From Acidovorax sp. sif1233 (GTDB lineage Bacteria > Pseudomonadota > Gammaproteobacteria > Burkholderiales > Burkholderiaceae_C), in assembly GCF_019218755.1 (NCBI RefSeq), contig NZ_JAHUWZ010000001.1:620001-684000 (forward strand): a stretch of 64,000 nt of DNA, read 5' to 3'. A program made the translations under genes and the position numbers. Below the pieces are notes generated by a model, which was not told where the DNA came from, ran no database searches, and was given only the letters and a program-made list of their open reading frames with translations. Shown one piece after another: positions 36,199-46,554 of the stretch (positions within the stretch are counted from its first letter, which is position 1; each line of letters opens with the position of its first letter).

Positions 36199-37128
36199 TC
36201 ACTTTTTTGACAAGCCTTCGCGCGGCAAGGACGCCACCCAGTCCTTGCCGAAGCGCCCCTGCAAAAACGCGACGAAGGCCTGCACCTTCTGCGGCACCAG
36301 GCGCGGCGACGGGTACACCGCATGGATCTCCTGCTCGGGCAGGCGGCAGGTCTTGAGCACCTCCACCACGCGCCCGGCGGCCAGTGATTCCACCGCCACG
36401 TAGTGCGGCAGCGCCGCGATACCCATGTGCGCGCGCGCCGCCGCCAACAGGGCCGAGAGGTTGTTGGAGCGCAGCCGCCCCGTGACGGGCACCGACACCG
36501 CCTCGCCGCTCGCATTGCGCAGCCGCCACAGGTCGTTGCCCTGCACGCTGCTGTAGATCAGCGTGGCGTGGTCCTTCAGGTCCGACGGCCGGCGCGGCGT
36601 GCCGTGGCGGCGCAGGTAGGTGGGCGAGGCCACCAGCACCCAGGGGTTCATGCCCAGCGTGCGCGCACCCAGGGCCGAGTCGGCGAGCTTGCCCAGGCGG
36701 ATCGCCACGTCGATGCCCTGGGCCACCAGGTCGGTATAACGGTCCTCGAAGCTCAGGTCCAACTGCACCTGCGGGTTCTGCGCCATGAACTCCAGCGCCA
36801 GCGGCACCACCACGCGCCGCCCGAACGCGACCGAGCTGCCCACGCGCAGCTGGCCGTGCACCTGTGTCTGGCGCACGCGCACCACGCTCTCGGCCTCGGC
36901 CACATCGGTCACGATGGCCTTGCACTTTTCGTAGTACAGCGCGCCGGGCTCGGTCAGGCTCACGCCGCGCGTGTTGCGGTTGAGCAGCCGCACCTTCAGG
37001 TGCGCCTCCATGGCGGCGACCTGCTTGGTCACCGTGGGCTGCGTGGTGGCGAACTCCCGCGCCACCTTGGTGAAGCTGCCGGTCTCCACCACGCGCACGA
37101 ACATCTGCATGGCATCGAGGCGGTCCAT
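36199..37128 (-). CDS. LysR family regulator of the glyoxylate operon
   Basis: A 309-residue regulator with an N-terminal winged helix-turn-helix (about 1-60; [41 protein letters not shown]) and a LysR substrate domain of the PBP2_CrgA-like type (about 90-295; [24 protein letters not shown]). It is divergent from gcl with a 121-base gap that contains a perfect palindrome with the T-N11-A spacing of LysR sites, so it most likely activates gcl-hyi-glxR and represses itself. The inducer is not known; tartronate semialdehyde, glyoxylate or glycerate would be candidates. Confidence 0.88.
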   Translation of the reverse strand: MDRLDAMQMFVRVVETGSFTKVAREFATTQPTVTKQVAAMEAHLKVRLLNRNTRGVSLTEPGALYYEKCKAIVTDVAEAESVVRVRQTQVHGQLRVGSSVAFGRRVVVPLALEFMAQNPQVQLDLSFEDRYTDLVAQGIDVAIRLGKLADSALGARTLGMNPWVLVASPTYLRRHGTPRRPSDLKDHATLIYSSVQGNDLWRLRNASGEAVSVPVTGRLRSNNLSALLAAARAHMGIAALPHYVAVESLAAGRVVEVLKTCRLPEQEIHAVYPSPRLVPQKVQAFVAFLQGRFGKDWVASLPREGLSKK

Positions 37129-37152
37129 GGTCTGTCTCCTGTTGCGGTCCAG

Positions 37153-37175
37153 ATTTATTCCTGGCTGGAATAAAT
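37153..37175. promoter_or_regulatory. LysR operator palindrome between lysR and gcl
   Basis: Perfect nine-base arms ATTTATTCC (37153-37161) and GGAATAAAT (37167-37175) flank TGGCT. The core TTCC-TGGCT-GGAA gives T-N11-A. It lies 24 bases from the regulator start and 74 bases from the gcl start. It is AT-rich in a region of very high GC. Confidence 0.75.
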
Positions 37176-37249
37176 TTTATGGTCCATCGCCACCTTCCGT
37201 CCAACGAGGGGCTTGCCTAAAGTTTGACCATCCACAAGGAGGTCAAGCA

Positions 37250-39040
<1,791 letters not shown>

Positions 39041-39076
39041 CCCCACCATTTCCTGACTGATACCGGAGACCTGTTC

Positions 39077-39856
39077 ATGCCCCGTTTCGCTGCCAACCTC
39101 AGCATGCTGTTCACCGAGGTGCCTTTTCTCGACCGCTTCGAGCGCGCCGCGCGCACCGGCTTCGAGGCCGTGGAGTTCCTCTTTCCCTACGAGTTTGCGG
39201 CGGAAGACATCCGCGAGCGCATCGACCGCCACCAGTTGCAGATCGTGCTGCACAACCTGCCCGCGGGCGACTGGGCCGCTGGCGAGCGCGGCATTGCCTG
39301 CCACCCCGCTCGCATCGTGGAGTTTCGCGCCGGTGTGGCCCAGGCCATCAGCTATGCCCAGGCGCTGGGCGTGCCGCAGCTCAACTGCCTGGCCGGCAAG
39401 GCGCCTGCGGGTGTGGAGGCGCAGGTGCTGCGCCGCACCCTGGTCGACAACCTGCGCTTTGCCGCCACCGAGCTGAAGACCGCCGGTCTGCGCCTGCTGA
39501 TCGAACCCATCAACCCGTTCGACATCCCGGGCTTTTACCTCACCCGTACGGACCAGGCGCTGGACCTCCTCGACGAGGTGGGCGCCGACAACGCCTTCGT
39601 GCAGTACGACATCTACCACGCGCAGCGCGCCGAAGGCGAACTGGCCGCCACGCTGCAAAAGCACCTGCCGCGCATCGGCCACGTGCAGCTGGCGGACAAC
39701 CCCGGCCGCCACGAGCCGGGCACGGGCGAGATCAACTACCGCTACCTGTTCGCACACCTGGACCGGCTGGGCTATGGCGGCTGGGTGGGCTGCGAGTACC
39801 GGCCCGCGCGTACCACGGAAATCGGCCTCGGCTGGCGCGCTGCGCTCACGGCATGA
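39077..39856 (+). CDS. hyi: Hydroxypyruvate isomerase
   Basis: A 259-residue TIM-barrel protein of the AP-endonuclease 2/xylose isomerase-like fold. It begins MPRFAANLSMLFTEVPFLDRFERAARTGFEAVEFLFPYE, the Hyi signature, and has the metal-ligand Glu in LLIEPINPFDIPGFYL and the C-terminal GCEYRP. It interconverts hydroxypyruvate and tartronate semialdehyde. It lies 36 bases after gcl with a GGAG ribosome-binding site. Confidence 0.95.
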   Translation: MPRFAANLSMLFTEVPFLDRFERAARTGFEAVEFLFPYEFAAEDIRERIDRHQLQIVLHNLPAGDWAAGERGIACHPARIVEFRAGVAQAISYAQALGVPQLNCLAGKAPAGVEAQVLRRTLVDNLRFAATELKTAGLRLLIEPINPFDIPGFYLTRTDQALDLLDEVGADNAFVQYDIYHAQRAEGELAATLQKHLPRIGHVQLADNPGRHEPGTGEINYRYLFAHLDRLGYGGWVGCEYRPARTTEIGLGWRAALTA

Positions 39857-39906
39857 GCCGGCACAGACCCATGGACGAATCACCACAACACAAGGAGAAA
39901 AAGAAC

Positions 39907-40821
39907 ATGACCGACACCCCCCTCAAACTCGGCTTCATCGGCCTGGGCATCATGGGTGCGCCCATGTGTGGCCACCTCATCGCCGCCGGCCACCAGCTGT
40001 ACGTGCACACGCGCGGCCGCGTGGCGCCGCAGATCGCAGAGAGCAGCGCCACGCAGTGCACCACGGCGCGCGGCGTGGCCGAGCGGGCCGACATCATCTT
40101 TCTGATGCTGCCCGACACGCCCGATGTGGAGAAGGTGCTGTTCGGCGCCGACGGCGTGGCCCAGGGTCTGAAAGGCAGCACGGCCAAGGTGGTGGTGGAC
40201 ATGAGCTCCATCTCGCCCGTGGCCACCAAGGACTTCGCGGCGCGCACCGAGGCCGTGGGCGCGCAGTACCTGGATGCGCCCGTCTCCGGCGGCGAGCTGG
40301 GCGCCAGGAACGCCACGCTGTCCATCATGGTCGGCGGCCCCGAAGCGGTGTTCGAGCGCGTCCGGCCGCTGTTCGAGCGCCTGGGCAAGAACATCACCCT
40401 GGTGGGCGGCAACGGCGACGGCCAGACCGCCAAGGTGGCCAACCAGATCATCGTCGCCCTGAACATCGAGGCCGTGGCCGAAGCGCTGCTCTTCGCCGCC
40501 CGCGCGGGCGCCGACCCGGCCCGCGTGCGCCAGGCGCTGCTGGGCGGCTTCGCCTCGTCCAAGATCCTGGAGGTACATGCCGAGCGCATGATCCGGCGCA
40601 CCTTCGACCCCGGTTTTCGCATCGGGCTGCACCAGAAGGATCTGAACCTGGCGCTGTCGAGCGCGCGGGCGCTGGGCGTGCCGCTGCCCAATACGGCCAT
40701 GGCGCAGGAGCTGTTCAATGCCTGCGTGGCGCATGGCGGCCAGGGGTGGGACCACTCGGCGATGGTGCGGGCGCTGGAGAAGATGGCGAACTTCGAGATC
40801 GGGCAGGCAGTGCCGGCCTGA
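39907..40821 (+). CDS. glxR: Tartronate semialdehyde reductase (2-hydroxy-3-oxopropionate reductase)
   Basis: The 304-residue beta-hydroxyacid dehydrogenase has the Rossmann GFIGLGIMGAPM at the N-terminus, the substrate-binding DAPVSGGELGARNATLSIMVGG and the catalytic Lys in TAKVANQIIVALN. It reduces tartronate semialdehyde to D-glycerate, the substrate of TtuD. The ATG at 39907 has AAGGAG about ten bases before it and is preferred over an in-frame ATG 18 codons upstream that overlaps the hyi stop. It is the last gene of the operon; a family A repeat follows. Confidence 0.95.
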   Translation: MTDTPLKLGFIGLGIMGAPMCGHLIAAGHQLYVHTRGRVAPQIAESSATQCTTARGVAERADIIFLMLPDTPDVEKVLFGADGVAQGLKGSTAKVVVDMSSISPVATKDFAARTEAVGAQYLDAPVSGGELGARNATLSIMVGGPEAVFERVRPLFERLGKNITLVGGNGDGQTAKVANQIIVALNIEAVAEALLFAARAGADPARVRQALLGGFASSKILEVHAERMIRRTFDPGFRIGLHQKDLNLALSSARALGVPLPNTAMAQELFNACVAHGGQGWDHSAMVRALEKMANFEIGQAVPA

Positions 40822-40870
40822 TGCGGGCCGCCATGACAAATCCCGCTGGCCTTTCGGCGAGCGGTATCTT

Positions 40871-40928
40871 TGAAAAAATGGCTGCCAGCGCTTGTCCATC
40901 AAGCGCGGTTAGCTATTGATTCAGGAGC
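40871..40928 (-). repeat. Family A palindromic repeat between glxR and ggt
   Basis: On the minus strand: TTGCTCCTG, a short stem ending ATAGC, then GCGCTTG-ATGGA-CAAGCGC and a T-rich tail. It fills the convergent gap between glxR and ggt and could serve as a bidirectional terminator. Confidence 0.85.
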
Positions 40929-40930
40929 AA

Positions 40931-42715
40931 TCAATGCCCCAACGTCTTCCCATCCGGGTTGCGCGGGTCCGAGTATCCGTACAGCGCGCCGCCACGGATC
41001 TGGATGGTCTGCGTGCGGCCCATCGACGGCTTCACCGCGATGTTGTGGCCGCGCTGCTTGAGGAGCGCGATGGTGTCGGGCGAGAGGCCCTTTTCCACGC
41101 GCAGCTCGTCGGGCGTCCACTGGTGGTGCACGCGGGGGGCGGCAGCGGCTTCGGCGGGGTTCATGCCGAAGTCGATGGTGTTCACCACCGTCTGCAGCAC
41201 CGTGGTGATGATGCGCGCGCCGCCAGGGCTGCCGGTCACCAGCGTGGGCTTGCCGTCCTTCAGGACCAGGGTGGGCGTCATGGACGACAGGGGGCGCTTC
41301 TTGGCGGCCACCGCGTTGGCGTCGCCGCCGACCAGGCCGTAGGCATTGGCCACGCCGGGCTTGGCCGAGAAGTCGTCCATCTCGTTGTTGAGCAAGATGC
41401 CCGTGCCCTTGGCGACGATGCCGCTGCCGAAGTTGGTGTTGAGCGTGTACGTCACGGCCACGGCGTTGCCGGCCTTGTCCACCACCGAGTAGTGGGTGGT
41501 CTGGTCGCTCTCATACGGCTGGGGCTGGCCGGGCTTGATGCTCTTGCCGCTGCGTGCGGTGTTGGCGTCGATGCCCTTGGCCAGCGATTCGGCGTAGCGC
41601 TTGGAGGTCAGGCCCTTGAGCGGGATCTTCACGAAGTCCGGGTCGCCCAGGTACTCGGCGCGGTCGGCGTACGCGAGCTTCATGCTCTCGGCCATGTAGT
41701 GGATGGTCTGCGCGCTGTTGGGGCCCCACTGGGCCAGGGGCAGGGGCTCCAGCATGTTCAGGATCTGCACCAGGTGCGGGCCGCCGGAGGAGGGTGGCGG
41801 CATGGTCACGATCTCATAGCCACGGTAGGTACCGCGCGTGGGCACGCGCTCGGCCACCTTGTATTCGCGCAGGTCCTGCAGCGTGAGGGCGCCGGCGTGC
41901 GGTGCCATCTCGGCGGCGATCTTCTGGGCGATCTCGCCTTCGTAGAACGCCTTGGCGCCCTGCTGGCCGATCAGGCGCATGGACTGGGCCAGGTCTTTCT
42001 GCACCAGCGGGTCGCCCACCTTCAGCGGCGCGCCGTTCTTCCAGAAGATGGCCTGGGTGGCGGGCCATTGGCCCATGTTCTTCTTTTCCTGGTCCAGGAT
42101 CTTGGCCAGGGTTTCGCTCACCGGGAAGCCCTTGTCGGCCAGCTCGATGGCGGGAGCGATCACGCGCGACAGCGGCAGGGTGCCCCAGGTCTTGAGCGCA
42201 TGCTCCATGCCGGCCACGGTGCCGGGCACGCCCACGGCGTAGTGGGTGTACAGCGACTTGCCGTCCACCACGTTGCCCTTGGCATCCAGGTACATGTCGC
42301 GCGTGGCCTTGATGGGCGCCACTTCGCGGAAGTCGAGCGCCACGCTCTTGCCGGTCTTGGCGTCGTGCACCACCATGAACCCGCCGCCGCCCAGGTTGCC
42401 CGCATTGGGCAGGGCCACGGCCAGCGCGAAGCCGATGCCCACGGCCGCGTCCACCGCGTTGCCGCCGGCTTTCAGGATTTCGAGGCCGATCTGCGAGGCC
42501 AGCTCCTGCTCGGTGGCGACCATGCCGTTGCGCGCCACCACCGGGTGGAATACGTCCATGTCGAAGTCGTACGCGGCGCTGGCGGCCTGGGCCGAGGCCG
42601 TTTGCTGTACGGCGGGCGCGGGCGCCGCTGCCGTGGTGGGTGTGCTGCCGCAGGCCGTGAGGCTGGCCAGCGCCAGCGCCAGGCTGGAGGCCAGCAGCGT
42701 GTGTCGGATGTTCAT
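40931..42715 (-). CDS. ggt: Gamma-glutamyltransferase, lipoprotein form
   Basis: A 594-residue Ntn-hydrolase precursor that cleaves gamma-glutamyl bonds of glutathione. The core matches the E. coli enzyme closely: NAVDAAVGIGFALAVALPNAGNLGGGGFMV, the autocleavage site SDQTTHYSVVD with the Thr nucleophile, LLNNEMDDFSAKPG, and GSPGGARIITTV. The N-terminus is a lipoprotein signal with lipobox SLTAC (Cys at 22), so it is membrane-anchored in the periplasm, unlike the soluble E. coli form. The ATG at 42715 opens this signal. It is monocistronic, convergent with glxR; the 204 bases upstream contain no gene I can support. Confidence 0.93.
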   Translation of the reverse strand: MNIRHTLLASSLALALASLTACGSTPTTAAAPAPAVQQTASAQAASAAYDFDMDVFHPVVARNGMVATEQELASQIGLEILKAGGNAVDAAVGIGFALAVALPNAGNLGGGGFMVVHDAKTGKSVALDFREVAPIKATRDMYLDAKGNVVDGKSLYTHYAVGVPGTVAGMEHALKTWGTLPLSRVIAPAIELADKGFPVSETLAKILDQEKKNMGQWPATQAIFWKNGAPLKVGDPLVQKDLAQSMRLIGQQGAKAFYEGEIAQKIAAEMAPHAGALTLQDLREYKVAERVPTRGTYRGYEIVTMPPPSSGGPHLVQILNMLEPLPLAQWGPNSAQTIHYMAESMKLAYADRAEYLGDPDFVKIPLKGLTSKRYAESLAKGIDANTARSGKSIKPGQPQPYESDQTTHYSVVDKAGNAVAVTYTLNTNFGSGIVAKGTGILLNNEMDDFSAKPGVANAYGLVGGDANAVAAKKRPLSSMTPTLVLKDGKPTLVTGSPGGARIITTVLQTVVNTIDFGMNPAEAAAAPRVHHQWTPDELRVEKGLSPDTIALLKQRGHNIAVKPSMGRTQTIQIRGGALYGYSDPRNPDGKTLGH

Positions 42716-42919
42716 GGGTGATGCTCCTGAGATGGTTTTTTGCTCTGTAGGAAGGGGAGGGCGGGTGGACCCTGCGAAGGGCGCCCGCGGCAAGTGTAGG
42801 GTGGGCCCGCGCTGCGTGCGGGCGGCGGGTTATGCCGATTGAGTATGCAGCCTGTGTATGCCCGTCATTCCCGCTTTCTGTGCAGAAGAATGCGGCACGG
42901 GGCCGCGCTCCTCGATGCC

Positions 42920-43660
42920 TCAGCGCGGTGGTTGCGAAGCCCCTGGGCCCAGTGATTCGCGCACCTGGGTCAGCGAGCGCCGCTGGCGCCCCTGCGCATC
43001 CTGGTTGTCTTCCGACAGCCAGGCCTCGAACGCCTGCCGCAAACCAGGCCATTCGGTGTCGATGATGGAAAACCAGGCGGTGTCGCGGTTGCGGCCCTTG
43101 TAGACCACGGCCTGGCGGAAGATGCCCTCGAACTGGAATCCCAGGCGCGCGGCGGTGCGCCGCGAAGGGGCATTGAGGCTGTCGCACTTCCACTCGTAGC
43201 GGCGGTACCCCAGCGTGTCGAACACGTAGGCCATGAGCAGGAACTGCGCCTCCGTGGAGGCGGGTGTCTGCTGGAGCAGGGGCGAAAACATCACGTTGCC
43301 GACCTCGATGGCGCCGTGGGTGGGATCGATGCGCATCAGCGCCAGGGTGCCCACGGCCTTGCCCGTGGCCTTGTCCACCACCGCGAAGTGGCGCGGGTCG
43401 GTGCTGAGCGCGGCGGTGTGTGCGTAGCGGCCATAGTCCTCGGGGGTGTCGAACGGGCCGGTGAACATGTAGGTCCAGGCGCGTGGGTCCGGCGCGAGCC
43501 GGTAGGCCGCATCCAGGTCGGCCGCGTGGCGGTCGGCCTGCAGCGGCTCCAGCTGGCAGTGGCGGCCCACCAGGGTGACGGCGCCGGGCTGGGGGCGGGG
43601 TGTCCAGCCGGGCACGGGGGTACCAATGGGCTGGGCGAGATCATTCATGGAGGTGGACAT
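42920..43660 (-). CDS. GNAT family acetyltransferase (RimJ/RimL-like)
   Basis: A 246-residue N-acetyltransferase. The core (about 30-200) shows LVGRHCQLEPLQADRHAADLDAAY, VGTLALMRIDPTHGAIEVGNVMFSPLLQQTPASTEAQFLLMAYVFDTLGYRRYEWKCDSLN and AARLGFQFEGIFRQAVVYKGRNRDTAWFSI, a standard RimL-type fold acting on proteins or small amines. The start is either 43660 or an in-frame ATG four codons later; neither has a clear ribosome-binding site. It is divergent from the MocR gene with a 142-base gap. MocR regulators often control the gene next door, so this is a candidate target. Confidence 0.85.
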   Translation of the reverse strand: MSTSMNDLAQPIGTPVPGWTPRPQPGAVTLVGRHCQLEPLQADRHAADLDAAYRLAPDPRAWTYMFTGPFDTPEDYGRYAHTAALSTDPRHFAVVDKATGKAVGTLALMRIDPTHGAIEVGNVMFSPLLQQTPASTEAQFLLMAYVFDTLGYRRYEWKCDSLNAPSRRTAARLGFQFEGIFRQAVVYKGRNRDTAWFSIIDTEWPGLRQAFEAWLSEDNQDAQGRQRRSLTQVRESLGPGASQPPR

Positions 43661-43721
43661 GGAATTGCGCGGTCGAAGGGTCAAAAAAAAGAGAGGTTGA
43701 ACCGGTGACTCTAGGATTCTT

Positions 43722-43743
43722 GTGGACCATTCAAAAGATCCAC
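43722..43743. promoter_or_regulatory. Inverted repeat between the GNAT and MocR genes
   Basis: GTGGACC (43722-43728) and GATCCAC (43737-43743) form an imperfect inverted pair; GTGGA and TCCAC pair exactly around 12 bases. It lies midway in the divergent gap and could be a MocR binding site, though that family often uses direct repeats. Confidence 0.35.
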
Positions 43744-43802
43744 TCATGCACAATCTGATGGTGCCACCGAGGCTGTGAACTGGTGGTTTTTCACCGGCCA
43801 CC

Positions 43803-45299
43803 ATGACCCCACGCCTCCCCGCCATCGACCCCGTCCGCCATGTCCTGCTGGAGGCCCCGCTGGTGCGCGACCGGCAGGGCGACTCGCTGCAGCGCCAGCT
43901 CCTGACCCGCATCCGCGATGCCATCCTGGATGGGCGCTTCCCTTCGGGCTGCCGCCTGCCGGGGTCGCGGGATCTGGCGGTGGACCTGGGCGTTTCGCGC
44001 AATAGCGTGACAGCGGTTTATGAGCAGCTGGGGGCCGAGGGCTACATCGCGCTGAGCCGCCGGGGCACCAAGGTGTCCGCGCTGGACCGCAGCCGGGCCC
44101 GGGGCCATGCGGACCCCGCACACGCAGCGCCGCCCCGCCTGTCCGAGCGCGGCACGCGGGTGGTCAGCCGCTTTGCCGATGCGGCCGAGACCCTGGCTTT
44201 CAGGCCGGGCGTGCCCGCGCTGGCGCGGTTCCCCCTGAGCGCATGGAAGAGCTGTTTTGACCGCGCCTTCAAGGCATCTGGCGTGTCGGCCCTGGGCTAT
44301 GGCAATCCGGCGGGCGAGGCCGCCTTGCAGGGCGCCATCATGCGGCACCTTGCGGTGGCACGCGGCGTGCGCTGCGAGGTGGGCCAGGTGGTCATCACCG
44401 AAGGCGCGCAGGAGGCGCTGAACCTGTGCGTGCGGCTGGTCACCAACCCGGGCGACACCGCCTGGGTGGAGGACCCGGGCTACCGGGGGGCGCAGACCGC
44501 CTTCCAGTGCGGAGACCTGAAGGTCGAAGCCCTGCGGGTCGATGGCGCGGGCCTGGTGGTGCCTGCCGATGCCTGGTCGGCGGCGCCGCCCCGGCTCATC
44601 TACACCACGCCGTCGCACCAGTACCCCACGGGCGGGGTGCTGCCCGTGGCCCGCCGGCTCGCGCTGATCCGGCAGGCGCAGGCCTGTGGCGCCTGGATCA
44701 TCGAGGACGACTACGACAGCGAGTTCCGCCACGCGGGCGAACTCATTGGTGCCATGCAGGGCCTGGTGCCACAGGCGCCGGTGATGTACGTGGGCACATT
44801 CAGCAAGACGCTGTTCCCTTCCTTGCGGCTGGGCTTTGTGGTGCTGCCGCAGGCCCTGGCCGCAGCGGCCGCGCCGCTGCTCAAGGAGACCCTGCGCGGC
44901 GGGCATCGCCATGAGCAGCTGGCGCTGGCGGAGTTCATCGACAGCGGGCAGTTCAGCCGGCACCTGGGGCGCATGCGGCGCCTGTACCGGGGCCGGCAGG
45001 CGCTGCTGCGCGATGCGCTGGCGCAGCACCTGGCCGTGCCCCATGCGGTGCTGGGGGGCGACAGCGGCATGCACCTCACGGTGCGCCTGCCGCCCGAATA
45101 CCCCGACCAGGCGATTGCCGAGGCGGCCCGCGCCTACGACATGGCGCCGGCACCACTGTCGCAGTTTGCCCTGCGCGCTCGGCCCGAGGACAACGGCCTG
45201 GTGCTGGGCTACGGCAATACGTCCGAATCGCAGTACCCGGCCCTGGTGCAGCGGCTTTCGCGGCTGGCCCAGGCGCGGCGGGCACGGCGCAGCGCCTGA
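43803..45299 (+). CDS. MocR/PdxR-type regulator (GntR HTH fused to aminotransferase)
   Basis: The 498-residue protein joins an N-terminal GntR winged helix (about 28-95; RIRDAILDGRFPSGCRLPGSRDLAVDLGVSRNSVTAVYEQL) to a class I aminotransferase-like domain (about 130-490) with the PLP lysine in GTFSKTLFPSLRLGF and the Asp of IIEDDYDSEFR. MocR regulators sense PLP and amine or amino acid ligands. Its divergent neighbour is a GNAT gene. Nothing near it concerns PLP synthesis or taurine, so the effector is unknown. Confidence 0.9.
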   Translation: MTPRLPAIDPVRHVLLEAPLVRDRQGDSLQRQLLTRIRDAILDGRFPSGCRLPGSRDLAVDLGVSRNSVTAVYEQLGAEGYIALSRRGTKVSALDRSRARGHADPAHAAPPRLSERGTRVVSRFADAAETLAFRPGVPALARFPLSAWKSCFDRAFKASGVSALGYGNPAGEAALQGAIMRHLAVARGVRCEVGQVVITEGAQEALNLCVRLVTNPGDTAWVEDPGYRGAQTAFQCGDLKVEALRVDGAGLVVPADAWSAAPPRLIYTTPSHQYPTGGVLPVARRLALIRQAQACGAWIIEDDYDSEFRHAGELIGAMQGLVPQAPVMYVGTFSKTLFPSLRLGFVVLPQALAAAAAPLLKETLRGGHRHEQLALAEFIDSGQFSRHLGRMRRLYRGRQALLRDALAQHLAVPHAVLGGDSGMHLTVRLPPEYPDQAIAEAARAYDMAPAPLSQFALRARPEDNGLVLGYGNTSESQYPALVQRLSRLAQARRARRSA

Positions 45300-45312
45300 G
45301 CGCGAAACCGCA

Positions 45313-46554
45313 TCAGGCGAGCAGGTCGCTCAGCGAGCGCGCGATCACCTTGGTGGCGCGGCGCAGGTCTTCGAGCTGCAGGCGTTCGTCGGCGCGCTTG
45401 GCGTGCGATTCGAGCACGGTGCGCGGGCCGGAGCCGTAGATCACGCCCGGGATGCCGCGCTCCACATACAGGCGCACGTCGGTGTACAGCGGTGTGCCCA
45501 CCGCGGGCACGGGCTCGCCGATCACGGCCTGCGCATGCTTCTGGATGGCGTCCACCAGCGGCTGGTTGCCGGCCAGCGGGGTCATGGCGTTGGCCAGCAG
45601 CAGGCGCTTGATGTCCACGCTGATGCCCGCGCGCTCGCCCGCGGCCTGCTCGATCACGCGGCGGATGGCGGCTTCGACCTCCACCGGGTTCTCTTCGGGG
45701 ATCATGCGGCGGTCGAGCTTGAACATCACCTTGCCGGGCACGACGTTGGTGTTGGTGCCGCCCTCGATGCGGCCCACGTTCAGGTACGGGTGCTTGATGC
45801 CCGCCACCTTGGACGTGACCTTCTTGTACTCGTCGTTCTGCGCATACAGTGCGTTCAGGATGTGCACCGCGCCCTGCAGCGCGTCCACGCCGGTGTGGGG
45901 CACGGCCGCGTGGGCCATCTTGCCGTGCACGGTCACTTCCATCTGCAGGCAGCCGTTGTGGGCGGTGACCACTTCGTAGCTGAAGCCGGCGGCGATCATC
46001 AGGTCGGGCTTGGTGAGCCCCTTTTGCAGCAGCCAGCCGGGGCCGAGTTCGCCACCGAATTCCTCGTCGTAGGTGAAGTGCAGTTCCACCGCGCCCCGCG
46101 AGGGCTTGGCGGCGGCTTCCAGCGCGCGCACCGCGAAGGTGAAGCTGGCGAAGTCGCTCTTGCTCACGGCGGTGGCGCGGCCGTACATGGCGCCGTCCAC
46201 AATTTCGGCGCCGTAGGGGTCGTGCGTCCAGCCTTCGCCGGGGGGCACCACGTCGCCGTGGGCGTTCAGGGCAATGGTCTTGCCGCCGCTGCCGTACGGT
46301 CTGCGCACGATGAGGTTGGTGATGGATTCCATGCCGTAGGCCAACACGTCGGCGGCCGGCACGGCGTGCTTCTCGGCGGTGTAGCCAAACTCGGTCAGCA
46401 ACTCGGCGGTGCGCTCTGCGTGGGGAGCGTTGTTGCCGGGTGGGGTGTCGGTGGGCACGCGCACCAGGGCCTGCAGAAAGCGCACTTCCTCATCGAAGTG
46501 CTGGTCGATCCAGGCGTCGAGAGCGGCGTAGGCGGTGGGGGTGTTTGTCGTCAT
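45313..46554 (-). CDS. M20 family amidohydrolase in the urate operon
   Basis: A 413-residue zinc hydrolase of the M20/ArgE-DapE family. Metal-binding and catalytic segments are LNAHGDVVPPGEGWTHDPY, YDEEFGGELGPG and the C-terminal HAKRADERL. The dimerisation insert contains VHGKMAHAAVPHTGVDALQ. Its start codon overlaps the stop of the uraD-allC gene (ATGA), so it is translationally coupled to purine catabolism. A role in hydrolysing ureidoglycine, ureidoglycolate or another ureido intermediate is a reasonable inference, since no ureidoglycolate lyase is in the window. It could also be a general acyl-amino-acid deacylase. Confidence 0.82.
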   Translation of the reverse strand: MTTNTPTAYAALDAWIDQHFDEEVRFLQALVRVPTDTPPGNNAPHAERTAELLTEFGYTAEKHAVPAADVLAYGMESITNLIVRRPYGSGGKTIALNAHGDVVPPGEGWTHDPYGAEIVDGAMYGRATAVSKSDFASFTFAVRALEAAAKPSRGAVELHFTYDEEFGGELGPGWLLQKGLTKPDLMIAAGFSYEVVTAHNGCLQMEVTVHGKMAHAAVPHTGVDALQGAVHILNALYAQNDEYKKVTSKVAGIKHPYLNVGRIEGGTNTNVVPGKVMFKLDRRMIPEENPVEVEAAIRRVIEQAAGERAGISVDIKRLLLANAMTPLAGNQPLVDAIQKHAQAVIGEPVPAVGTPLYTDVRLYVERGIPGVIYGSGPRTVLESHAKRADERLQLEDLRRATKVIARSLSDLLA

